A stretch of 64,000 nt of DNA. Origin: JBFWRK01 sp050248955. GTDB lineage: Bacteria > Actinomycetota > Acidimicrobiia > Acidimicrobiales > Ilumatobacteraceae. Numbering within the stretch: the stretch's first letter is position 1; every line of letters starts with the position of its first letter. The notes beneath the pieces were generated by a model. That model did no database searches and was not told the DNA's origin. It saw nothing but the letters and a program-made list of their open reading frames with translations. Location of the stretch: the NCBI GenBank assembly GCA_050248955.1, contig JBFWRK010000014.1, positions 62,001 to 126,000 on the forward strand, read 5' to 3'. Of the stretch, positions 26,260 to 32,994 are shown in pieces. The position numbers and the translations under genes were made by a program.

Positions 26260-27156
26260 ATGGGAGCACTCGACGGCCGCGTCGCCATCATCACGGGCGC
26301 GGGTCGCGGCATCGGCCGTGAGCATGCGCTGCTGTTCGCGGCAGAAGGAGCGAAGGTCGTGGTGAACGATCTCGGCGGCAGCGCCGACGGCACCGGAGCG
26401 GACGCCAGCGCTGCGCAGCAGGTGGTCGACGAGATCGTCGCCGCCGGCGGCGAGGCCATCGCCAACCACGACGACGTGGCCGATGCCGACGGCGCCGACC
26501 GGATGATCCGGAGCGCGATCGACTCGTTCGGCACCCTCCACGTCCTCGTCAACAACGCCGGCATCCTGCGCGACCGCATGATCTTCGGGATGAGCGACGA
26601 CGAGTGGGACGCGGTCGTCCGCGTCCACCTCCGTGGGCACTTCATGCCGACGCGAGCCGCTGCCCGGTACTGGCGCGACCTCGCGAAGTCGGGAGCACCG
26701 GTTGCGGCCTCGGTCATCAACACCACGTCGACCTCCGGGTTGCTCAGCAACCCCGGCCAGACGAACTACGGCGCGGCAAAGTCGGGCATCGCGACGTTCA
26801 CCGAGATCTGCCAGAAGGAGCTGACCCGCTACGGCGTCCGCTGCAACGCGATCGCGCCGGCAGCCCGCACCCGGCTGACGGAAGCCCTGGGCGGCAGCGC
26901 GAGCGCGACGCCCGGCGACGGTTTCGACACGATGGACCCGGCCAACGTCTCACCGATGGTGGCCTACCTCGCCACCGAGTCGTGCCCGATCGCCGGCAAG
27001 ACCTTCTTCGTCTACGGCGGCACGGTCCAGCTCTTCCAGCCGTGGACGATCGTCGACACCGTGCGCACCGACCACCGCTGGTCGGTCGACGAGCTCGCCG
27101 GCGTTGCCGCCAAGTGGGGCGACGTCCACTTCGACCAGTCGATCACCATCGAGTGA
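26260..27156 (+). CDS. SDR family dehydrogenase (HSD17B4-like 3-hydroxyacyl-CoA type)
   Basis: A protein of 298 aa. Seen: ITGAGRGIGREHALLFA, VVVNDLGGSADGTGADAS (multifunctional-enzyme-2 insertion), NNAGILRDRMIF, Ser in NTTSTSGLL and NYGAAKSG with Tyr/Lys. Expected to oxidise a 3-hydroxyacyl-CoA after the adjacent crotonase. CAGGAG precedes ATG 26260. It resembles the SDR at 3043 but has a longer C-terminus. Confidence 0.87.
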   Translation: MGALDGRVAIITGAGRGIGREHALLFAAEGAKVVVNDLGGSADGTGADASAAQQVVDEIVAAGGEAIANHDDVADADGADRMIRSAIDSFGTLHVLVNNAGILRDRMIFGMSDDEWDAVVRVHLRGHFMPTRAAARYWRDLAKSGAPVAASVINTTSTSGLLSNPGQTNYGAAKSGIATFTEICQKELTRYGVRCNAIAPAARTRLTEALGGSASATPGDGFDTMDPANVSPMVAYLATESCPIAGKTFFVYGGTVQLFQPWTIVDTVRTDHRWSVDELAGVAAKWGDVHFDQSITIE

Positions 27157-27175
27157 CCGACCGTGCAGTAACGGC

Positions 27176-27370
27176 TCAGTCGTCCACGATCGAGATCGCC
27201 TGCTCCGGGCAGTTCAGCACTGCCGAGCGGGCCATCTCGAGCTGGTCGTCCACGATCGACGCCGCGAGCACGACACCGCGACCCTGCTCGTCGGAGTCGA
27301 ACAACGACGGGACGAGCGTGTAGCAGCGGCCGTGACCGGCGCACCGGTCGTCGTCGATCAGTATTCTCAT
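27176..27370 (-). CDS. 3Fe-4S type ferredoxin, probable P450 redox partner
   Basis: Small ferredoxin of 64 aa. Seen: DRCAGHGRC near the N-terminus and AVLNCPEQAI near the C-terminus, giving the three cysteines of the 3Fe-4S actinobacterial ferredoxins that feed cytochromes P450. ATG 27370 lies 7 nt after a TACCAT box on the minus strand, so the mRNA is probably leaderless. It is the only ferredoxin gene in the window and could serve all three P450s. No ferredoxin reductase gene is present. Confidence 0.87.
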   Translation of the reverse strand: MRILIDDDRCAGHGRCYTLVPSLFDSDEQGRGVVLAASIVDDQLEMARSAVLNCPEQAISIVDD

Positions 27371-27377
27371 TGCACTG

Positions 27378-27383
27378 ATGGTA
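27378..27383 (-). promoter_or_regulatory. -10 box of a probable leaderless promoter (ferredoxin)
   Basis: On the minus strand TACCAT is followed by 7 nt and ATG 27370, with no ribosome site between. Confidence 0.45.
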
Positions 27384-27408
27384 GCGCTGGGTGACGCAGC
27401 GACCGAAG

Positions 27409-28377
27409 TCAGCCGCCCCGACTGCGCCGACGGAACGCGGCCCACTCGTGGATCGGCCATGCGTCCTGATCGTCGCCCCACGCCTGCACGCCATCGATGC
27501 TCCAGTCGACCAGGCAGATCCACACGATCGCATGGACACCGGGGATCGGCGCCGCGACCGCGTTGAGGCCGGTGCCCGTCGCGACGAACCGGCGGCCGGC
27601 GGTGTCCTCCGCCTCGATGCGGATCGATCGGAGGTGGCCGTGCTCCGGGTCGCGCACCACGTCGCGGGTGCCGTCGACGATTCGAGCCCGCTGCCCGTCG
27701 CGCACGAAGAAGCCCGAGCGGACGCGCTCGTCGGTCTCCTCACGCACACCCGCCGCGCTGGTCGCCAGGAACGCCACGTCCTCGGTCGCCGCTGAGCAGT
27801 ACCCGACATGGCCGTCCTTCCACCGCTCGGAGCGCGGGCTCCACGAGCGGTCGCGCATCGCGATCGAGTCGACCTGGATCCGCTCGCCGCGGAGCACGAC
27901 CTCACCGGTCACCCGCCCGAGCTGGTCGAGGTGCCTCGCAACGGGTGGATCACCCACGGGTTCGCCGACCCACGGGGGCATCGTCGCGTCGAACTCGAGA
28001 TCGAAGGCGATGATGTCGCGGTCGCGGAAGCCCAGCTGGTACTTCGTGAGCGGCTCGATGGTCGTGGTCGACACGCCCGACGGATACGTGAACTCGCGGA
28101 GGTCGCGCTCGGCCGGGATCGCGAGGTTGTTGTAGCAGGCGTAGTAGGGCAGCTCCCAGTGGAGTCGGGTCGAGTCGTCCCACAGCCAACACCCACCACC
28201 CGACGTACCGACGTTCGGCCGGACCCAGTTGTAGATCCAGGCAGCGAGCTTGCGCTCGGGGACGTAGAACGACCACCACGCGGTCTCGTGGAACCAGTAG
28301 TGGTCGTCGGGGGCATGGAAGTCGTCGTCGATCGGGCCCAGCAGGTCGTGGCGGCTGTCGTCGGACGTGATCTTCAT
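27409..28377 (-). CDS. Uncharacterised lipocalin-like protein (DUF7064/DUF7065-like)
   Basis: A protein of 322 aa whose function I cannot assign. It is rich in Trp and Tyr in beta-type patterns (DDHYWFHETAWWSFYVPER; GGGCWLWDDSTRLHWELPYY; WSPRSERWKDGHVGY), suggesting a tandem lipocalin-like barrel as in AttH/CrtC or tocopherol-cyclase-like proteins. No signal peptide is seen. ATG 28377 is 7 nt after TATCCT, suggesting a leaderless mRNA. It lies between the ferredoxin (31 bp after its stop, same strand) and a divergent P450, so handling a hydrophobic P450 substrate or product is inferred. Confidence 0.5.
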   Translation of the reverse strand: MKITSDDSRHDLLGPIDDDFHAPDDHYWFHETAWWSFYVPERKLAAWIYNWVRPNVGTSGGGCWLWDDSTRLHWELPYYACYNNLAIPAERDLREFTYPSGVSTTTIEPLTKYQLGFRDRDIIAFDLEFDATMPPWVGEPVGDPPVARHLDQLGRVTGEVVLRGERIQVDSIAMRDRSWSPRSERWKDGHVGYCSAATEDVAFLATSAAGVREETDERVRSGFFVRDGQRARIVDGTRDVVRDPEHGHLRSIRIEAEDTAGRRFVATGTGLNAVAAPIPGVHAIVWICLVDWSIDGVQAWGDDQDAWPIHEWAAFRRRSRGG

Positions 28378-28380
28378 CGA

Positions 28381-28396
28381 ATTCAGGATACTTTGC
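28381..28396 (-). promoter_or_regulatory. -10 box with a weak AGTATACT-type site
   Basis: ATTCAGGATACTTTGC reads as TATCCT on the minus strand, 7 nt before ATG 28377. The right half (ATACTTTG) matches the stronger site at 28439, 58 bp away, so the divergent region may hold two copies. Confidence 0.4.
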
Positions 28397-28438
28397 ATCG
28401 GGCCGCCGGCACGCTTCGGCCAGGGCCGGACGCAACAA

Positions 28439-28454
28439 GAAGAGTATACTTTGT
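28439..28454. promoter_or_regulatory. AGTATACT-type site at the P450 promoter
   Basis: GAAGAGTATACTTTGT has a perfect left half of the consensus and core. TATACT at 28445-28450 can serve as -10 for the P450, giving a leader of about 40 nt with a GAGGGGG ribosome site. Confidence 0.6.
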
Positions 28455-28497
28455 GTCGAGTAGGCTGAACTTGGACGACGAACTGAGGGGGTTCGAG

Positions 28498-29727
28498 ATG
28501 TCGGACGCACAGGCCGCGATGCAGCAGAGCTTCATGCACATGGCACAGCTGGGGCAGCTCGCGTACGGGAGCGATCCCGAGCGCGCTGCAGCACACACGA
28601 GCGCATGCCCGCACCAGATGTACGCCGCGCTCCATGCCGAGGGCCCGGTGCGCCACCTCGGTGACGGCTACTACTCGCTGCTCACGATGGAGGACATCCA
28701 GTTCGTCACCCGCCACCACGCCGTCGAGCAGGGTTCGAAGTACCTCGGCAGCGATCGCCCGGCCATCCCACTCGGGCTCGACGGCCCGATCCACACGCAG
28801 TACCGCCGTCTGATCGACCCGATCTTCACGGCCCGCAAGGTGGCCCCACTGGCCGACAGCGTGCGCGGGTTGGCGAACGAGCTGATCGACGGCTTCTTCG
28901 ACGACGGCACCGCGAACGCCTACGACCAGTGGTGCGAGCCGCTGCCGTCGACGATCTTCCTCGCGATCATGGGGCTCCCGATGGGCGATCGCGACGACTT
29001 CCTCCGGTTCAAGAACCTGACGCTCACCGGCGGCGCCCCTGACATCACCGACGAGCAGCGATTCGCCAACCGGATGGAGGCGGTGACCTGGATCCACGGC
29101 TACTTCAACGCCAGCCTCGACGAGCGCGAGCAGGAACCGGAGGCCCGTGACGACATCATCGGTCACCTCCTCACAGCCGAGGTCGACGGGCACCGCCTCA
29201 CCCGCCAGGACGTGCTCGACATCCTGGGTCTGTTCATGATCGCCGGGCTCGACACGGTCGCGGCGTCGCTCGCCTGCTTCCTCAGCTTCTTCGCCCGCAA
29301 CCCCGACCAGCGAGCCCTGATCCTCGACGACCGGACGCGCCTGCGCCCCGCTGTCGAGGAGCTGATGCGGTTCGAGTCGCCCGTGACCGAGGGGTTCCGC
29401 GTCGCGACGGAGGACATCACGCTGCCGAGCGGCACCACCGTGCCGGCTGGTTCGTGGATGCACATCTCATGGGCGGCTGCGAACCTCGACCCGGCGGTGT
29501 TCCCCGACCCGCTGACCCCCGACCTCGGCCGGGAGCCGAACCCGCACATCGGTTTCGCCAGCGGTTACCACCGCTGCCTCGGCTCGCACCTCGCCCGCAT
29601 GGAGATGGTCACGGCACTCGACGTGTGGCACGACCGCATCCCCCACTACCGCGTGGAGGGCGACCAACCCCTCGTGTACTCCGGCAACCCGCGAGCCCCG
29701 CACTCCCTGCCGCTCACATGGCGGTGA
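28498..29727 (+). CDS. Cytochrome P450
   Basis: Soluble bacterial P450 of 409 aa. Seen: I-helix AGLDT (about residue 248), EELMR (E-x-x-R of the K helix), and heme loop FASGYHRCLGSHLAR with Cys near residue 360. Resembles actinobacterial P450s that hydroxylate terpenoid or steroid side chains; the substrate is not known. GAGGGGG lies a few nt before ATG 28498. Its stop overlaps the next dehydrogenase ATG by 10 nt. It is very similar in the motif regions to the P450 at 58796. Confidence 0.93.
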   Translation: MSDAQAAMQQSFMHMAQLGQLAYGSDPERAAAHTSACPHQMYAALHAEGPVRHLGDGYYSLLTMEDIQFVTRHHAVEQGSKYLGSDRPAIPLGLDGPIHTQYRRLIDPIFTARKVAPLADSVRGLANELIDGFFDDGTANAYDQWCEPLPSTIFLAIMGLPMGDRDDFLRFKNLTLTGGAPDITDEQRFANRMEAVTWIHGYFNASLDEREQEPEARDDIIGHLLTAEVDGHRLTRQDVLDILGLFMIAGLDTVAASLACFLSFFARNPDQRALILDDRTRLRPAVEELMRFESPVTEGFRVATEDITLPSGTTVPAGSWMHISWAAANLDPAVFPDPLTPDLGREPNPHIGFASGYHRCLGSHLARMEMVTALDVWHDRIPHYRVEGDQPLVYSGNPRAPHSLPLTWR

Positions 29728-31040
29728 GCACCCACCGCGACGATGCCGCCGTCGATGCGCTCGTTCCTGATCGTGCTGCGGTCGGGGGTTCGGTGATCAC
29801 GCACGGCGAGGTGCAGCGCTGGATCGAGGCGCAGTGGCGGGTCGACCTGACGTTGGCCGAGTGGTGGGATCGCCTCGCCGAAGCCGGTTTCGCATTCCCC
29901 ACGTGGCCCGTCGGCCTCGGTGGTCGCGGCGCGTCACCGGCCGAGGCGCGCGTCGTCAGCGCTGCGCTCTCCGCGGCCGGGATCATCGGCGCGCCGATCG
30001 GCAACGGCCCCAGCATGGGCGGCCCCACGGTGCTGGCGCACGGCACGCCGGAGCAGCAACGTCGCTTCCTCGATCCGCTGGTTCGCGGGCGCGAGGCGTG
30101 GGCACAGCTGTTCTCCGAACCCGGCGCCGGGTCCGACCTCGCGAGCCTGTCCACGAGCGCCGTGCTCGACGGCGACGAGTACGTGGTCAACGGCCAGAAG
30201 GTCTGGAACTCGTTCGCCGACGTGAGCACGTGGGGCATGCTGCTGACCCGAACGAACCTCGACGTGCCGAAGCATCGCGGCATCACCTACATGATGATCG
30301 ACATGGAGCAGCCGGGCGTCGAGGCGCGCCCACTCGTGCAGATGAACGGCATCGCCGAGTTCTGCGAGGTCTTCCTGACCGATGCGCGAGTGCCCGTCGC
30401 GAACGTCATCGGCGACGTCGGCGACGGTTGGAACGTGGCGCGCACCACGCTGGCGTTCGAGCGCGCGGGGGCGGGCGGTGGCCGCTCAAGCGGGATCGTC
30501 ACCGTCGGTGCCGGCACCAGGGCCGGCAACCTCGAACGCACGGTCGGCGATCTCGTCACCGAGGCTCGCACCCGGGCCGCCGACAGGGCCCAGCGGAGCG
30601 AGGTGCTGCTGAGCGCCCGAACGCTGATCGACCTTGCGCGCCGGCTCGGCGTCGCGCACGACCCCGTGCTCCGCGACCGCCTGGCGCGCTACCACTCGAA
30701 CACCCAGGTGTACAGCTGGAGCGGCCAGCGCAGTCGTGACAACGCGACGTCGGGTCGACCGGGACCCGAGAGCTCGACGATGAAGCTGCAGATCGCGCAG
30801 CTCGCCCACGAGGCCCGCGACCTCTCGTTCGCGCTGCTGGGCGCGGAGGCGATGCTCACCGGGCCGGACACCGTCGACGGTGGTCGTGTCCAGCGTGCCG
30901 GGCTGTCGAGCTTCGCTGCGTCACTCGGCGGCGGCACCAACGAGATCCAGCGCAACATCATCGGCGAGCGCACGCTCGGGCTGCCGCGCGAACCGGCCGT
31001 CGACGGCGACGTGCTGTTCCGCGAGCTCCGGCGATCCTGA
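29718..31040 (+). CDS. Acyl-CoA dehydrogenase family protein
   Basis: FadE-like flavoprotein of 440 aa, longer than usual because of an insertion after the central beta domain (GAGGGRSSGIVTVGAGTRAG). Seen: AQLFSEPGAGSDLASLSTSA, VVNGQKVWNSFADVSTWGML and GGGTNEIQRNIIGERTLGLPRE. ATG 29718 overlaps the P450 stop, so it is translationally coupled to that gene; GTG 29724 is an alternative. It probably dehydrogenates the acyl-CoA formed after the P450 step. Confidence 0.9.
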   Translation: MAVSTHRDDAAVDALVPDRAAVGGSVITHGEVQRWIEAQWRVDLTLAEWWDRLAEAGFAFPTWPVGLGGRGASPAEARVVSAALSAAGIIGAPIGNGPSMGGPTVLAHGTPEQQRRFLDPLVRGREAWAQLFSEPGAGSDLASLSTSAVLDGDEYVVNGQKVWNSFADVSTWGMLLTRTNLDVPKHRGITYMMIDMEQPGVEARPLVQMNGIAEFCEVFLTDARVPVANVIGDVGDGWNVARTTLAFERAGAGGGRSSGIVTVGAGTRAGNLERTVGDLVTEARTRAADRAQRSEVLLSARTLIDLARRLGVAHDPVLRDRLARYHSNTQVYSWSGQRSRDNATSGRPGPESSTMKLQIAQLAHEARDLSFALLGAEAMLTGPDTVDGGRVQRAGLSSFAASLGGGTNEIQRNIIGERTLGLPREPAVDGDVLFRELRRS

Positions 31041-31052
31041 GGAGACCGACCC

Positions 31053-31508
31053 ATGGCCAGCCCCCGCATGAGCGACGACGAGATCTGGGCGTTCGTCACG
31101 GACTCGCACACCGGCATCATGACCACGCTGCGACGCGACGGCATGCCGATCTCACTACCGCTGTGGTTCGTCTGCCTCGATCGGGCGATCTACGTGCGTA
31201 CGCGGGGCAAGAAGCTGGCGCGGATCGCCAACGATCCGCGCGCCGCGTTCCTCGTCGAGTCCGGGGTGGCGTGGTCCGACCTGCGGGCGGTGCACCTCAC
31301 CGGGCGCGCCGACCTGGTCGACCTCGACGGCGCCCTGGCCGATCGGTACCGGGCGGAGGTCGATCGCAAGTACGCGGCACACAAGACCGCACGCAGCGAC
31401 ATGCCGAAGGCAACTGCCGATGCGTACGCCACGGCGATCGGCGGCATCGTCCGGTTCACCCCGGACGAGCGCGTGTTGCACTGGGACAACCGCAAGCTCG
31501 CGGACTGA
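31053..31508 (+). CDS. PPOX-class pyridoxamine-phosphate-oxidase-like, possibly F420-dependent
   Basis: Split-barrel flavin- or F420-binding protein of 151 aa. Seen: HTGIMTTLRRDGMPISLPLWF at the N-terminus, YVRTRGKKLARIANDPR and VHLTGRADLVD, the pattern of F420-dependent reductases in actinobacteria. It starts 12 bp after the dehydrogenase stop. It may reduce an enone or protect against quinones; specific substrate unknown. Confidence 0.78.
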   Translation: MASPRMSDDEIWAFVTDSHTGIMTTLRRDGMPISLPLWFVCLDRAIYVRTRGKKLARIANDPRAAFLVESGVAWSDLRAVHLTGRADLVDLDGALADRYRAEVDRKYAAHKTARSDMPKATADAYATAIGGIVRFTPDERVLHWDNRKLAD

Positions 31509-31605
31509 TCGCCGGCCACCCGCCCCATGGGACACCCGTCGCCACGTCTCGGTAGTGTCGACGGGCGCAGGGCCGCACGGGGCTGAGGCTGGCGAGGGGC
31601 ACGGC

Positions 31606-32226
31606 ATGGATCGCGACGACAGCGCGACGGCAGCGGAGCGTGACCGCCTGATCGCCGCTGCGTGGTCGATCCTCGAGCGGACCGACTTCGCCGGGCTGAA
31701 GGTCAAGCGCGTGGCCACCCAGGCGGGCGTCTCGATGCGCGCGTTCTACCGTCACTTCGCCGACAAGGACGGGCTGCTGCTCGTGCTGATCTGCGAGGAG
31801 ATGCAGCGGTCGGCGCCGCGCCTTGCCAGGGTCGTCGAGCGGGTCGTTGGGCCCGAGGCACGAGTGCGGGCCTGGATCGCTGCGCTGATCGGGGCGGCGG
31901 CCGATCCGGCACGCGTGCACCGAGCGCATCTCTTCACCGAGCTCACGCCCGTGCTCGGGCGTCGGCACCGGGGAGCGCTCGAGGAGGCCGAGCGAGCGCT
32001 GTGGCGTCCGCTGCTCGATGCCATCGAGGCGGGGTACCGGGAGGGCACGTTCCGCGGCGGCGACCCGGCGGTCGATGCGCGACTCGTGTACGACCTCGCC
32101 GGGGCCCGGCTCGGCTCGGCGCTCACGGTGGACGACCCCGCATCGGTCGACGAGATCATCGAGGCGACGATGTCGTTCGTGATGCGAGCGCTGTCGGGGG
32201 GACCACCGCGACCTCCAGTTCACTGA
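31606..32226 (+). CDS. TetR family transcriptional regulator
   Basis: A 206-aa repressor-type protein. Seen: N-terminal HTH, RLIAAAWSILERTDFAGLKV then VATQAGVSMRAFYRHFADKD (residues ~15-55), followed by an all-helical ligand domain. It lies after the P450-dehydrogenase-PPOX run, preceded by a 97-bp gap with a possible TAGTGT box at about 31552, and converges with the importer operon. Target unknown; the AGTATACT-type sites and the importer promoter are candidates. Confidence 0.9.
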   Translation: MDRDDSATAAERDRLIAAAWSILERTDFAGLKVKRVATQAGVSMRAFYRHFADKDGLLLVLICEEMQRSAPRLARVVERVVGPEARVRAWIAALIGAAADPARVHRAHLFTELTPVLGRRHRGALEEAERALWRPLLDAIEAGYREGTFRGGDPAVDARLVYDLAGARLGSALTVDDPASVDEIIEATMSFVMRALSGGPPRPPVH

Positions 32227-32273
32227 ACGGCGGCGGTTCGATCATCGACGTCAGCACCATCGGCTCGCCGGGG

Positions 32274-32990
32274 TCACTCACCGCCGAGGTAGCGAGCGAA
32301 GAGGTCGCCGTCGCGGAGCTCGTCCGGTGTACCCGAGAACACCAGCTCGCCGCGGTTGAGCACGTGCACGCGCGAAGCCATGGCCATGGCCCGCGCGGCG
32401 AACTGATCGACGACCAGCAGGGCCGTGCCCTCGGCTGCGATGTTCTCGAGGAACTCGAAGATCGCGTCGACCACGATCGGGGCCAGCCCGAGCGAGGCCT
32501 CGTCGACCAGGATCAGGCTCGGGTTCGTCGTGTACGCACGCGCCATGGCGAGCATCTGCTGCTGCCCGCCGCTGAGCAGGCCCGCACGCTGGTCGAGCCG
32601 TTGCCCGAGGATCGGGAAGATCTCGGTCGCCTTCTCCACCGCCACGGCCTCGCGTCCCGCGGCGGCCTGCTGCTCGAGGTTCTCGCGCACCGTGAGCGAC
32701 CGGAAGATGCCCCGCCCTTCGGGGATGTGGCAGAGGCCGAGCTGAGTGCGGCGGAACGTCGGCAGCTTGGTGACGTCCTGGCCGCCCAGCTCGACCGTCC
32801 CCTTCGAGGGTCGCAGCAGACCCGAGACGGTCTTGAGCAGCGTGGACTTGCCCGCTCCGTTGGGGCCGAGCAGCGCCGTGACCGATCCTGCCGGGACGAC
32901 CAGGTCGATGTCGCGCAGGATGGTGGTGTGCCCGTACCCGCTCGTCACTCCCTGCAGGGCGACCGCCGGTGCATGGGTTGCCGTCATCAT
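32274..32990 (-). CDS. livF: Branched-chain amino acid-type ABC transporter ATP-binding protein (LivF)
   Basis: ATPase of 238 aa. Seen: Walker A GPNGAGKST, Q-loop region, LSGGQQQMLAMARA signature, Walker B LILVDEASLGLAP and HIPEGRGIFRSLTV typical of LivF. It is the second ATPase of the importer; the first is fused to the permeases. ATG ATG occurs at 32990/32987, 4 bp after the fusion gene stop. In catabolic clusters such Liv-type systems often carry acids or steroids rather than amino acids. Confidence 0.9.
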   Translation of the reverse strand: MMTATHAPAVALQGVTSGYGHTTILRDIDLVVPAGSVTALLGPNGAGKSTLLKTVSGLLRPSKGTVELGGQDVTKLPTFRRTQLGLCHIPEGRGIFRSLTVRENLEQQAAAGREAVAVEKATEIFPILGQRLDQRAGLLSGGQQQMLAMARAYTTNPSLILVDEASLGLAPIVVDAIFEFLENIAAEGTALLVVDQFAARAMAMASRVHVLNRGELVFSGTPDELRDGDLFARYLGGE

Positions 32991-32994
32991 CAGC

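Noticed and set aside
27356..27371. GATCAGTATTCTCATT resembles the AGTATACT-type operator
   Set aside because: It overlaps the first codons of the ferredoxin (MRILID), whose -10 lies further upstream, so the likeness is probably due to coding sequence.
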